From Erythrobacter sp. JK5 (lineage in GTDB: Bacteria; Pseudomonadota; Alphaproteobacteria; Sphingomonadales; Sphingomonadaceae): a stretch of DNA of 64,000 nt. Shown one piece after another: positions 16,782 to 26,262 of this stretch (positions are counted from its first letter, which is position 1; every line of letters starts with the position of its first letter). The stretch spans positions 3,276,458 to 3,340,457 of the forward strand of contig NZ_CP073577.1 in NCBI RefSeq assembly GCF_018205975.1, written 5' to 3'. The notes beneath the pieces were generated by a model. It searched no databases, was not told the DNA's origin, and worked only from the letters and a program-made list of their open reading frames with translations. The position numbers were made by a program, and so were the translations under genes.

Positions 16782-17980
16782 CCCCGGCCGGGCCGTCCGC
16801 CGCACGGCAGCCAATCTGGTTCATGACGCTGCTGGCGCTCGCTGCCGGGGGCGGCTCGATCGCCTATGTGCCGCTGCTCACGGTCCTGTTGCCGCTCAAG
16901 ATCACCGCGCTGATGGGTACCGAGGATGTCGCGGCTCTCGCCCGCGTCACGTTCTACGGCGCGATCATCGCCAGCCTCGCCAACATCGCATTCGGGATGT
17001 TGAGCGATCGCAGCGGCACCCGCTGGCCGTGGATCGTCGCCGGTCTCGTCATTTCCAGCGCGCTGCTGATCGCGATCGGGCGGGCGGAACACCTCGCAGA
17101 GCTGATCGTGCTCGTGATGGCATGGCAGGTCGGGCTGAACATGATGCTGGGGCCGCTGTTTGCGTGGGCGGGCGACTGCGTACCCGACAGCCAGAAGGGA
17201 ACGCTTGGCGGGCTGCTGGCGATGGCCCCGGCGATGGGGGCGCTGGCCGGCTCGTTCGTCACGTTCGAAAATCTGGTCGGCGTGGAATTCCGGCTGGAGA
17301 CGGTCGCAATCCTTGTCGCGCTGCTGGTGCTGCCGGTGGTCATCTTCGGTCGACGTCAGACACGCCCCGAATTGCTCGTTCCCGCCGCCTCGGGCGACGA
17401 CGCCGAAGCTGTCAGGGCTGGGGCGCGGTCCATGGTCGCGCGGATGTGGCTCGCGCGGTTCCTGGTCCAGATCGCCGAGGCAGGCCTGTTCGCCTTCCTG
17501 CTGTTCTGGCTGCGATCGATCGCTGCGAATTTCCACGAGAATACCGCCGCCAACATCTTCAGCGCGGTGCTGGTCGTCTCGGTGCCGATCTCGCTGATGC
17601 TGGGGCGCTGGTCGGACCGGGCGGGAAGACCACTGGCACCGCTGGTGATGGCGGCGACGGCCTCGGCGAGCGGGCTGGCCATCATGGCGGTAGCGCAAGG
17701 GCTGGAGCTGGCGATCGTCGGGTATGTGCTGTTCGGCATCGCGGCGACGATCTTTCTGTCGCTGCACACCGCGCAGACCCTGCGCGTCCTGCCCAAACCG
17801 CAGCATCGCGGGCGCGATCTCGGCATATTCAACCTCACCAACACCGTGCCGTCGCTGGTGATGCCGTGGCTTACGTTGACGTTGGTGCCGTCCTTCGGGT
17901 TCGCGGCCCTGTTCGCGCTTTTCGCCTCGCTCGCCGCGCTTGCCGCCGGATTGCTCGCAAGCACGCCGAAACGTCCGTGA
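16778..17980 (+). CDS. MFS sugar transporter
   Basis: A 400-residue integral membrane protein with about 12 hydrophobic segments. The A-loop-like motif GMLSDRSGTRWPWIVAG lies between TM2 and TM3 and a second, GRWSDRAGRPLAP, in the C-terminal half, the internal duplication expected of the major facilitator superfamily. The likely start is TTG 16778, overlapping the LacI stop (TTGA); an internal ATG at 16823 would lose part of the N-terminus before TM1. Context suggests import of the glucose or gluco-oligosaccharides released by GH16 and GH3. Confidence 0.8.
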   Translation: MTPAGPSAARQPIWFMTLLALAAGGGSIAYVPLLTVLLPLKITALMGTEDVAALARVTFYGAIIASLANIAFGMLSDRSGTRWPWIVAGLVISSALLIAIGRAEHLAELIVLVMAWQVGLNMMLGPLFAWAGDCVPDSQKGTLGGLLAMAPAMGALAGSFVTFENLVGVEFRLETVAILVALLVLPVVIFGRRQTRPELLVPAASGDDAEAVRAGARSMVARMWLARFLVQIAEAGLFAFLLFWLRSIAANFHENTAANIFSAVLVVSVPISLMLGRWSDRAGRPLAPLVMAATASASGLAIMAVAQGLELAIVGYVLFGIAATIFLSLHTAQTLRVLPKPQHRGRDLGIFNLTNTVPSLVMPWLTLTLVPSFGFAALFALFASLAALAAGLLASTPKRP

Positions 17981-18022
17981 GGCCCTTGATTTGTACCGAT
18001 CCTCGTGCAATCAATCGCAATA

Positions 18023-18038
18023 TTGAGAACGTTCTCAA
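18023..18038. promoter_or_regulatory. LacI-family operator upstream of GH3
   Basis: TTGAGAACGTTCTCAA is a perfect 16-bp palindrome with a central CG, 36 nt upstream of the GH3 start. It shares the TTGWGAAC half site with the operator at 11244-11259, so the same LacI regulator probably controls both units. Confidence 0.7.
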
Positions 18039-18073
18039 AAGTTCGTTCTCGCCTTTGGGAGGGGCTACGAGGA

Positions 18074-20461
18074 ATGCTCAAGAGTGCGCGGCTGTTTGCG
18101 GCTGGGGTTTGCCTGGCGGGGTTGCTTTCCGGATGCGCGGGCGCGCCTGTCGAAACCGCCAATACGGTCGCCCCGCAAGCGCTCGGCGAGACGCAGGAAT
18201 CCGGGCTCGTAGCCGACCTGATTTCGCGCATGAGCCTGGAGCGCAAGATTGCGCAGCTGATCCAGCCGCAGATCAATTCGGTCACGCCCGAAGAGATGCG
18301 CCAGTACCGCTGGGGGAGCTATCTCAACGGCGGCAATGGCGGCCCCTATGGCGACGAATTCGCGCCTGCTTCGGAATGGCTGCGGCTCGCCGATGAAATG
18401 TGGGAGGCGTCGACCGCACCGCTTCCGGGGGATGAACCCGCGATCCCCACGATCTGGGGCACCGACGCGGTTCACGGCCACACCAACGTCATCGGCGCGA
18501 CGATTTTTCCGCACAATATCGGCCTGGGTGCGACCGGCGATGCAGACCTGGTTCGACAGATCGGCGCGGCCACCGCAACCGAGATCGAGGTTACCGGGAT
18601 CGACTGGAATTTCTCCCCCACCGTCGCGGTCGCGCGCGACGATCGCTGGGGGCGCAGCTACGAGAGCTATTCCGAAGACCCCGCAATCGTCGCGAAGATG
18701 GGTGCGGCGCTGGTCGAAGGACTGCAGGGCAGGAAAGGCGCAGACGACTATCTCGGCCGCGGACGGGTGATCGCCACGGCCAAGCACTTCTTCGGCGACG
18801 GGGGGACCGAGCAGGGCGTCGACCAGGGTGACGTCAACGGCGATATCGAGGCGCTCAAGGCCGTCCATGCGGTTCCCTACCCGGTTGCGATCGAGGCGGG
18901 TGTGGAAACCATCATGGCCAGCTTCAATTCGATCAATGGCACCAAGATGCACGGCAACAAGGAATTGCTGACCGGTGTCCTGCGTGAAGAGATGGGGTTC
19001 GAAGGGCTGGTCGTCGGCGACTGGAACGCGCACGGCCAGATCAAGGGGTGCACGGTGTCGGATTGCCCGCAGGCGCTGCTCGCCGGGCTCGACATCTACA
19101 TGGTGCCTGACGACGCCGTGGCGCTGCACAAGTCGCTCATGGCGCAGGTCGAAGACGGCACCATCCCGATGGCGCGGATCGATGAAGCGGTTGCGCGCGT
19201 GCTGCGGGTGAAACAGCGCGCCGGTCTGCTCGGCCCGGACGCGGTAAAGCCTTCGGCGCGGCCCAATGCCGGCGCATACGACAAGCTCGGCATGGCGCCG
19301 CATCGCGCCGTGGCGCGCGAAGCGGTCGCCAAGTCGCAGGTCATCCTCAAGAATGATGGCGTGCTTCCGCTCAAACCCGGCGCGAACATCCTCGTCGCGG
19401 GCCAGGCGGCGGACAGCATCGCGCAGGCCGCCGGGGGCTGGACGCTGACCTGGCAGGGCGGGCGCGAGCTGACCAACGAGCAATACTTCCCGGGCGCAAC
19501 TTCGATCTGGCGCGGTATCGAAGCGGCTGCGCGTGAAAGCGGGGGTAGCGCCACATTGTCGGTCGACGGCAGTTTCGATGAGCGGCCCGATGTCGCGATC
19601 GTGGTTTTCGGGGAGCAGCCCTATGCCGAATTTGCGGGCGACCTCAAGAACATGGTGTTCGGCGACGAAGAGGGTCTCGAACTGCTGCGATCCTTCGACG
19701 CACAGGGCGTTCCCGCGGTCGCGGTGTTCCTTTCTGGCCGCCCGATGTGGATGAACCGCGAGATCAACGCCGCCGACGCCTTCGTCGCGTCCTGGCTTCC
19801 GGGCAGCGAAGGCGGGGGTGTTGCCGATATCCTGTTCGGCAAAGTCCCGGCCACCGGGAAACTGCCGTTCAGCTGGCCTGCGCGGTGCGAGGGCGCGCCA
19901 GTCAACGGGTCGCAGGGCGCGCTGTTCCGCGTCGGTCATGGCCGCAGCCTTGCCGATACTTCGCCATTGGGGTCGCTCGATGAAAGCTGCGGCTTTGTCG
20001 GCGAGCGCGCCTCTGCCGACTGGTACGTGAACGGTCGCCTCAGCGCAGGGATCGCGGCGCTGGCGGGCGGGACCGAACTGCCGAATTTGCGCGGCGAAGC
20101 GGGCGGCGTCGTTGCGCGCGGGATCGACAAGGACCGGCAGGAGGACGCGCGCGAGATCACTTTCGGCCCCAACGCCAGCCTTACCCTTGCGGGAGCGGGC
20201 GAGGGTGCCTTCGTCATAACCTACAATCTCGCCGGGGCGCCCGCGGGGACGGTCCAGGTGTCCGGCGGCGCGACGGTCACCGATGTCACCAGCAGGCTAA
20301 CGGTCGCTTCGGGCAAGGGGTGGCGCGAAATGGTGCTGACCGAGGCTTGCCTCGGGGCCGATGCCGACAGGCTGACGATCAGCACGAATGCACCGCTGAC
20401 GATCGCGATCAGCGCGATCGCTCGTCAACAGCTTCCGCCAGGGACGCAGTGTTCGTTCTGA
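18074..20461 (+). CDS. GH3 exo-beta-glucosidase lipoprotein
   Basis: A 795-residue protein starting with a lipoprotein signal (lipobox LLSGC at about residues 17-21). The GH3 N-terminal domain shows the substrate-binding WGTDAVHGH, the KHFFGDGG motif and the nucleophile Asp in VVGDWNAHGQ. The GH3 C-terminal domain follows (QVILKNDGVLPL, VVFGEQPYAE). An additional beta-rich extension of about 150 residues lies at the C-terminus. The pattern fits exo-1,3/1,4-beta-glucan glucohydrolases that release glucose in the periplasm. ATG 18074 is chosen because ACGAGGA precedes it and the signal peptide starts there. Confidence 0.92.
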   Translation: MLKSARLFAAGVCLAGLLSGCAGAPVETANTVAPQALGETQESGLVADLISRMSLERKIAQLIQPQINSVTPEEMRQYRWGSYLNGGNGGPYGDEFAPASEWLRLADEMWEASTAPLPGDEPAIPTIWGTDAVHGHTNVIGATIFPHNIGLGATGDADLVRQIGAATATEIEVTGIDWNFSPTVAVARDDRWGRSYESYSEDPAIVAKMGAALVEGLQGRKGADDYLGRGRVIATAKHFFGDGGTEQGVDQGDVNGDIEALKAVHAVPYPVAIEAGVETIMASFNSINGTKMHGNKELLTGVLREEMGFEGLVVGDWNAHGQIKGCTVSDCPQALLAGLDIYMVPDDAVALHKSLMAQVEDGTIPMARIDEAVARVLRVKQRAGLLGPDAVKPSARPNAGAYDKLGMAPHRAVAREAVAKSQVILKNDGVLPLKPGANILVAGQAADSIAQAAGGWTLTWQGGRELTNEQYFPGATSIWRGIEAAARESGGSATLSVDGSFDERPDVAIVVFGEQPYAEFAGDLKNMVFGDEEGLELLRSFDAQGVPAVAVFLSGRPMWMNREINAADAFVASWLPGSEGGGVADILFGKVPATGKLPFSWPARCEGAPVNGSQGALFRVGHGRSLADTSPLGSLDESCGFVGERASADWYVNGRLSAGIAALAGGTELPNLRGEAGGVVARGIDKDRQEDAREITFGPNASLTLAGAGEGAFVITYNLAGAPAGTVQVSGGATVTDVTSRLTVASGKGWREMVLTEACLGADADRLTISTNAPLTIAISAIARQQLPPGTQCSF

Positions 20462-20512
20462 CACGACCGCGCTACTGCGGGACGCGATAACAAAGGGACG
20501 GGGGAGTAAGCC

Positions 20513-22096
20513 ATGACGCTCGAGACAATCGATATCGTCATCATCATCGGGTATGCGATCGCCCTGCTGGGGATTGCGCTGCTGGTCAGTCGCGAGCCGG
20601 CCGGGCACGACAAGAATACCGAGGATTACTTCCTGGCCGGACGGGCGCTGCCTTGGTGGGCGATCGGGGCCTCGCTGATCGCGTCGAACATCTCGGCCGA
20701 ACAGATCATCGGTCAGTCGGGGCAAGGGTTCGCCGTAGGGATCGCGATCGCTGCCTACGAGTGGCAGGCCGCGATCGTCCTGATCATCGTTGCGAAGTAT
20801 TTCCTGCCGATCTTTCTCAAGCGCCGCATCTACACGATGCCGCAATTCCTCGAGCAGCGCTACGGATCGGGTGTGAAGAACCTGATGAGCGTGTTCTGGG
20901 TTGCGCTCTACACCGCCGTGAACCTGACCACGGTGCTGTGGCTCGGCGGGCTGGCGGTGCAGACGCTGACCGGCTGGGGCGTAATGACCTCGATGATGGC
21001 GCTCGCCGGATTTGCGGTCCTGTATTCGCTCTATGGCGGGCTCAAGGCTGTCGCGCTTACCGACATCATCCAGGTGGTGATCCTGATCCTGGGGGGTCTG
21101 GCGATCACATGGTTCGCGCTCGACGCGCTGCCCGCCGACGGCGCTCTCGGCGGGCTCGGCTACCTGATGCAGGAGATGCCCGGCCACTTCGAAATGATCC
21201 TGGAGCCGAGCAATCCGGCCTATTCGGACCTGCCTGGCATCTGGACGTTGCTGGGTGGGCTGTGGGTGCTGCATCTCAGCTATTGGGGGTTTAACCAGTA
21301 CATCATCCAGCGCGCGCTGGGGGCGGAGAGCCTGGGCGAAGCGCAAAAGGGACTGGCGTTTGCGGCGTTCCTCAAGATCCTCGTCCCGTTCATCGTCGTG
21401 ATTCCCGGGATCGCGGCGGTCATCCTCGCCCAGCAGGGCATGCTCGACGGTGCTGCGCTGGCGGAGAAATCGGACCGCACCTATGGCGAGCTGATGGCGT
21501 TCGCCCCGGCGGGCCTGCGCGGGCTCGTGTTCGCGGCGCTGATCGCGGCGGTGGTGAGCTCGCTCGCATCGATGATGAACTCGATCTCGACCATCTTCAC
21601 CATGGACCTGTATCGCCATGCCCGGCCCGATCGGCCCGAGCGGCACTATGTCACCGTCGGACGGATCGCCGCATTCAGCGCGATGGCGATCGCGCTGGTG
21701 CTCGCGCGGCCCTTCATCGGCGGGTTCGAAAGCGGGTTCCAGACGGTGCAGGAATACACCGGTTACATCGCGCCGGGGATCGTGGTGGTGTTCCTGCTCG
21801 GCTTCTTCGACAGGAAAGCCAATGCAGTGGGTGCCTTCACCGCACTGATCGGTTCGCTGGTGGTCAATGTCATCCTCAAGTTCGGTGCGCCCGACGTGCC
21901 GTTCATCATCCGCATCTGGATCGTGTTCATGCTCGCGCTCGTCGCGGCGGCGGTGATTTCGCGCATGACCGGGGCGCCCGACGAAGAGCGCACCGTAAAG
22001 CTCGGCGATATCGGTTTTGCGACCACGGCGCTGTTCAACACGCTGGCGGCGATTACGGTCGCCGTACTGGTCGGGCTATATGTCGTGCTATGGTGA
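20513..22096 (+). CDS. Sodium/sugar symporter (SSS family, vSGLT-like)
   Basis: A 527-residue membrane protein of the solute:sodium symporter family, with about 14 hydrophobic segments. Family stretches include EDYFLAGRALPWWAIGASLIASNISAEQ near the start, GGLKAVALTDIIQ, and NQYIIQRALGA. The spacing resembles Vibrio SGLT, so sodium-coupled glucose or galactose uptake is likely. It follows GH3 by 51 bp with a GGGGGAG ribosome site, probably as the last gene of the beta-glucan operon. Its stop lies 6 bp from the stop of the convergent gdhA. Confidence 0.88.
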   Translation: MTLETIDIVIIIGYAIALLGIALLVSREPAGHDKNTEDYFLAGRALPWWAIGASLIASNISAEQIIGQSGQGFAVGIAIAAYEWQAAIVLIIVAKYFLPIFLKRRIYTMPQFLEQRYGSGVKNLMSVFWVALYTAVNLTTVLWLGGLAVQTLTGWGVMTSMMALAGFAVLYSLYGGLKAVALTDIIQVVILILGGLAITWFALDALPADGALGGLGYLMQEMPGHFEMILEPSNPAYSDLPGIWTLLGGLWVLHLSYWGFNQYIIQRALGAESLGEAQKGLAFAAFLKILVPFIVVIPGIAAVILAQQGMLDGAALAEKSDRTYGELMAFAPAGLRGLVFAALIAAVVSSLASMMNSISTIFTMDLYRHARPDRPERHYVTVGRIAAFSAMAIALVLARPFIGGFESGFQTVQEYTGYIAPGIVVVFLLGFFDRKANAVGAFTALIGSLVVNVILKFGAPDVPFIIRIWIVFMLALVAAAVISRMTGAPDEERTVKLGDIGFATTALFNTLAAITVAVLVGLYVVLW

Positions 22097-22102
22097 GGGG
22101 GA

Positions 22103-23458
22103 TCAGACCACGCCGAAGGCCAGCATCGCGTCGGCGACTTTCTTGAAGCCGGCGATGTTGGCGCCCTTGACGTAATCGACGTACCCGTCGCCCTGATCGC
22201 CGTAGGTCACGCACTTTTCGTGAATGCCCTCCATCAGATCGGTCAGCATGTCGTGCAGCCGATCGTGGTTCCAGCTGATCCGTTCGGCGTTCTGGCTCAT
22301 TTCGAGACCCGAAATCGCCACCCCGCCCGCATTGGCCGCCTTGCCGGGGCCATAGAGGATCCGGGCTTCGTGGAAGATCTTCACCCCTTCGAGCGTGGTC
22401 GGCATGTTCGCCCCTTCGACCACCGCGATGCAGCCATTGTCGACCAGCGCCTTCGCGCCTTCTTCCTCCAGCTCGTTCTGGGTTGCGCAAGGCAGCGCGC
22501 AATCGACGTCGACGTGCCACGGGCGTTTGCCCTCGTGAAATTCCGCGCCTGAGAATTCGTCGGCATATTCGCTGATCCGGCCGCGCCGGTTGAGCTTCAG
22601 GTCCTTGACCCACGCGAGCTTGTCTTCGTCGATCCCGTCGGGATCGTGGATGAAGCCGTCCGAATCCGACAGCGTCAGCACCTTGCCACCGAGCTCGCGG
22701 AATTTCTCCGCTGCATGCAGCGCGACATTGCCCGAGCCCGAAATCGCTGCGGTCTTGCCCTCTATGCTGTCGTCCTTGTGGGCGAGCATATTGCACAGGA
22801 AGTAGACCGCGCCATATCCGGTCGCTTCCGGCCGCATCTTCGAACCGCCGTATTCGATGCCCTTGCCGGTCAGCACGCCTTCCCAGCGATTGGTGATGCG
22901 CTTGTACTGGCCGAACATAAAGCCGATTTCCCGGCTTCCGACCCCGATGTCGCCCGCAGGCACGTCGATGTCGGGGCCGATATGGCGGTAGAGTTCGGTC
23001 ATGAAGCTCTGGCAGAAGCGCATGATTTCGCTGTCGCTTTTGCCTTTGGGATTGAAATTTGACCCGCCCTTGCCGCCGCCCATCGGAAGGCCGGTGAGCG
23101 AATTCTTGAAGGTCTGTTCGAAAGCGAGGAATTTCAGCACGCTTTCATTGACCGAAGAATGGAAGCGAATGCCGCCTTTGTACGGGCCGATCGCGTTGTT
23201 GTTCTGCACCCGCCAGCCGCGCTGGACGCGAATGTTGTGGTTGTCGTCTTCCCAGCACACGCGAAAGCTGACGACCCGATCGGGCTCGGCAATGCGGCGC
23301 AGGATCTGCGCCTCGTGATATTCCTCCTTGTCCTCGATGAAGTCGAAGACGTCCTGCGCCACCTCCTGCACCGCCTGGATGAATTCGCTCTGCCCGGGAT
23401 TGCGCTTCTTCACCCCTTCCATGAACCGTTCGAGGTCCGCGTGGTCGGAAACAGCCAT
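22103..23458 (-). CDS. gdhA: NADP-specific glutamate dehydrogenase
   Basis: A 451-residue protein of normal length for hexameric GdhA. Visible landmarks are the glutamate/Lys segment GGIRFHSSVNESVLKFLAFEQ, the catalytic region LPMGGGKGGSNFNPKGKSD, VPAGDIGVGSREIG, the dinucleotide-binding SGSGNVALHAAEKF and the C-terminal EGANMPTT and GPGKAANAGGVA. It makes glutamate from 2-oxoglutarate and ammonium in the cytoplasm. AGAGAG lies a few bases upstream of the ATG. It appears monocistronic. Confidence 0.96.
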   Translation of the reverse strand: MAVSDHADLERFMEGVKKRNPGQSEFIQAVQEVAQDVFDFIEDKEEYHEAQILRRIAEPDRVVSFRVCWEDDNHNIRVQRGWRVQNNNAIGPYKGGIRFHSSVNESVLKFLAFEQTFKNSLTGLPMGGGKGGSNFNPKGKSDSEIMRFCQSFMTELYRHIGPDIDVPAGDIGVGSREIGFMFGQYKRITNRWEGVLTGKGIEYGGSKMRPEATGYGAVYFLCNMLAHKDDSIEGKTAAISGSGNVALHAAEKFRELGGKVLTLSDSDGFIHDPDGIDEDKLAWVKDLKLNRRGRISEYADEFSGAEFHEGKRPWHVDVDCALPCATQNELEEEGAKALVDNGCIAVVEGANMPTTLEGVKIFHEARILYGPGKAANAGGVAISGLEMSQNAERISWNHDRLHDMLTDLMEGIHEKCVTYGDQGDGYVDYVKGANIAGFKKVADAMLAFGVV

Positions 23459-23668
23459 TATTGGTCTCTCTTTCTGTCATTTGCGCGCAGGACGGAGCAG
23501 ATGTCCCGCAATTCGATGGTTGCTCCATCAATGCGCGAGAGGGGGAAGAGTGCCGAGACCTACAGCGGGTTCGGAGACCGCGATTGCCTTTGCCGGTGCT
23601 CTCCGCCTAGGATTGGCTGGGATGGGGCTGCGGCTCCGGGACGGGGAACGCGCCGCAGGTGACCGGAC

Positions 23669-24565
23669 ATTTCTGACGCGCTTTCGATACTCCTCGCCGG
23701 AGCGAGCGGGACGATCGGTCGTGCTGTCGCCACGGCGTTGTCGTCCGACGGGCACCGGGTTACGTGCCTGTCGCGCGCCGACTTCGCTGATGCGGCAACT
23801 CTGGCGAAGGCCGTGGCCGAGGCTCGGCCGGAGACGGTGATCTCCTGCATCGCTTCGCGTAGCGGTTCGCCGAAGGATACGCAGACCGTCGATTATCAGG
23901 CGAACGCCAATCTTCTCGCGGCGGCGCAGGCAGCGGATGCGCGACACTTCATCCTGCTGTCGGCAATATGCGTGCAGAAGCCCCGGCTGGCGTTCCAGCA
24001 TGCCAAGCTCGCCTTCGAGGCGGAGTTGCAGGACAGCGGGATCGACTGGACCATCGTTCGCCCGACCGCGTTCTTCAAATCGCTGTCCGGACAAATCGCA
24101 CGCGTGCGCGATGGCAAGCCGTTCCTGCTGTTCGGGAATGGCGAGCTGACCCGCTGCAAGCCGATCAGCGACGCCGATCTCGCGCGTTTCATCGCCGATT
24201 GTGTGACCCGAACCGGACGCCGCAACTGCGTGCTGCCGATCGGCGGTCCCGGACCGGCGATCTCGCCGCGCGAGCAGGGCGCGATGATGTTCGAGCTGGC
24301 GGGCCGGGAGCCACGCTTCCGCTCGATATCTCCATCCTTGTTCAAGCTCGCATCGCACCTGCTGTCGCTGGGCGCGCCTTTCTTCGACTGGTTCGCCGCA
24401 AAGGCGGAATACGCCCGCATCGCGCACTATTACGCGACCGAAAGCATGCTGGTGCTCGATCCGGAAACGGGAGCGTATTCTGAGGAAGCGACACCGGAGT
24501 TCGGCAGCGACACACTGCGCGATCACTACAGGCGGCTGATTGAAAAGGGAGTACGAGACACATGA
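23669..24565 (+). CDS. bciA: BciA-like divinyl (bacterio)chlorophyllide 8-vinyl reductase, apparent ATT start
   Basis: A 298-residue Rossmann protein: GASGTIGRAVA near the N-terminus, then SAICVQKPRLAFQHAKLAFE, DWTIVRPTAFFKSLSGQ and GELTRCKPISDADLARFI, segments closely resembling BciA, which reduces the 8-vinyl group in bacteriochlorophyll synthesis. The nucleotide-binding motif is read in frame upstream of the first conventional start (TTG 23738). The in-frame TGA at 23660 leaves no ATG, GTG or TTG before that motif. The best-placed codon is ATT 23669, 7 nt after AGGTG. Either AUU initiation or an ATG-to-ATT change is possible. The stop overlaps the next symporter (ATGA). No other pigment genes are in view. 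Confidence 0.75.
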   Translation: MSDALSILLAGASGTIGRAVATALSSDGHRVTCLSRADFADAATLAKAVAEARPETVISCIASRSGSPKDTQTVDYQANANLLAAAQAADARHFILLSAICVQKPRLAFQHAKLAFEAELQDSGIDWTIVRPTAFFKSLSGQIARVRDGKPFLLFGNGELTRCKPISDADLARFIADCVTRTGRRNCVLPIGGPGPAISPREQGAMMFELAGREPRFRSISPSLFKLASHLLSLGAPFFDWFAAKAEYARIAHYYATESMLVLDPETGAYSEEATPEFGSDTLRDHYRRLIEKGVRDT

Positions 24566-26262
24566 CATCGGGCAGCCTTCTCTTCACTCTCGCCAGCTGC
24601 GTTTTCTTCATGGTGCTGGTCGGCTGGATCAGCTGGTTCAAGTCACGCGGCACCGCCGACAGCAAGGACGGCTATTTCCTGGCCGGGCGCGGGTTGGGGG
24701 CGACCTTCATCGCGGGGTCGCTGCTGCTCACCAACCTCTCTGCCGAACAGCTGACCGGACTCAACGGCTCGGCCTACGGCCACAATCTGTCGAGTATGGG
24801 ATGGGAAGTCACCGCAGCGGTCGCGACCATCGCGATGGCGCTCATCTTCCTCCCGCGCTATCTCGCGGGCGCCTTCACCACCCTGCCGCAGTTCCTCAAC
24901 GATCGGTTCGACCCCGGCGTGCGCCGCCTTTCGGTGCTGCTGTTCATGCTGGGATACGGCCTCGTGACGATCCCCGGCGTGCTCTACGCTGGCTCGCTCG
25001 CGGTCAATGCGTTCTTCGATATGGAGGCGCTTACGGGGCTGAGCGAATTCAGTGCGCTGGTCTTCACCGTGGTGCTGATCGGGGTGGTTGGCGCGATCTA
25101 TGCCGTGTTTGGCGGTCTGCGCGCGGTGGCGGTTTCGGACACGCTCAACGGCGTCGGTTTGCTCATTATCGGCATTCTGGTGCCGGTGCTGGGCCTGATC
25201 GCGCTGGGCGAGGGCAGTTTCGGAGCCGGGCTGGCACGGCTCACCGCCGACCATCCGGAGAAGCTCAACGCCATCGGCAGCGCCAGTGATCCGACGCCAT
25301 TCGGGACGTTGTTCACCGGCATGATCTTCGCCAACCTGTTTTACTGGTGCACCAACCAATACGTGATTCAGCGGACGCTCGGCGCGCGCTCTCTGGCCGA
25401 GGGTCAGAAGGGCGTGCTGTTCTCGGGCTTCTTCAAGGTGCTGGTGCCGTTCATGATGATGATCCCCGGCGTCATCGCGTTCCATATGTACGGACCGGGG
25501 CTTGATTCGATTGACGAAGCCTATCCGCGCCTGGTCAGCGATGTGCTGCCGTTCTGGCTCTCGGGCTTCTTCCTTGCGGTGCTGCTGGGTGCGGTGTTCT
25601 CCTCGTTCAACTCGCTGCTCAACAGCGCGGCGACGCTGTTCAGCCTCGATGTCTATGCGCCAGCGCGCGGGGGTGAGGCGAGCGATGTCGAACTGGTGCG
25701 CGTGGCCAAGATCGCCAGCGTGGTGATCGCGCTCGCCAGCTTCGTGATTGCGCCGATGCTAGCCTTCGCTCCCGAAGGATTGTGGCAGATCATCCGCATC
25801 TTCACCGGCTTCTACAACATTCCGACCATCGCCATCGTGATAGTCGGGCTGTTCACTGCCCGCGTGCCTGCGCTGGGAGCGAAGATCGTGATCCTCTTCC
25901 ACGTCATCGCCTATGGCGTGATCCGCTTTGCGCTTGCCGACGTGGTGACCTTGCACTTCATCCATCTCTACGCGGTGCTGTTCGCGATCGAGGTCGGAAT
26001 AATGCTGGTCTGCGGCTGGCTCGTCCCGCGCGAAGAGCCCTATCGTTTCGCCCGCAACGAACAGGTCGACATGACCCCGTGGCCCTATGCCAAGCCGCTG
26101 GCGGCAACTCTGTTCAGCTGCGTGGTCGCGACCTACCTGCTGTTTTCGCCCATCGGCGTCGCGGGCGAGGTGGGACCGGGGATGCTGTTCGGCGTGCTGC
26201 TTGGTGCGATCGTTCTGGCCAATGCACTGGTGTGGAGCATGGCCGCGCGCCGCGCTGTCTAG
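24562..26262 (+). CDS. Sodium/solute symporter (SSS family, YidK-like)
   Basis: A 566-residue membrane protein with about 14-15 hydrophobic segments. Family segments include KDGYFLAGRGLGATFIAGSLLLTNLSAEQ, GGLRAVAVSDTLNGVG, TNQYVIQRTLGARSLAEGQKG and SSFNSLLNSAATLFSLD. It belongs to the sodium:sugar branch and is distinct from the symporter at 20513. Its ATG overlaps the bciA-like stop, and its stop overlaps that of the convergent dioxygenase gene. Substrate is unknown; the opposing GH42 operon suggests a galactoside-derived sugar. Confidence 0.87.
   Translation: MTSGSLLFTLASCVFFMVLVGWISWFKSRGTADSKDGYFLAGRGLGATFIAGSLLLTNLSAEQLTGLNGSAYGHNLSSMGWEVTAAVATIAMALIFLPRYLAGAFTTLPQFLNDRFDPGVRRLSVLLFMLGYGLVTIPGVLYAGSLAVNAFFDMEALTGLSEFSALVFTVVLIGVVGAIYAVFGGLRAVAVSDTLNGVGLLIIGILVPVLGLIALGEGSFGAGLARLTADHPEKLNAIGSASDPTPFGTLFTGMIFANLFYWCTNQYVIQRTLGARSLAEGQKGVLFSGFFKVLVPFMMMIPGVIAFHMYGPGLDSIDEAYPRLVSDVLPFWLSGFFLAVLLGAVFSSFNSLLNSAATLFSLDVYAPARGGEASDVELVRVAKIASVVIALASFVIAPMLAFAPEGLWQIIRIFTGFYNIPTIAIVIVGLFTARVPALGAKIVILFHVIAYGVIRFALADVVTLHFIHLYAVLFAIEVGIMLVCGWLVPREEPYRFARNEQVDMTPWPYAKPLAATLFSCVVATYLLFSPIGVAGEVGPGMLFGVLLGAIVLANALVWSMAARRAV

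Noticed and set aside
16433..18010. Minus-strand open frame of 525 codons across the MFS and LacI genes
   Set aside because: Its composition is low in hydrophobic residues and rich in Arg and Gln, as expected of an antisense shadow; the plus strand has two clear genes.
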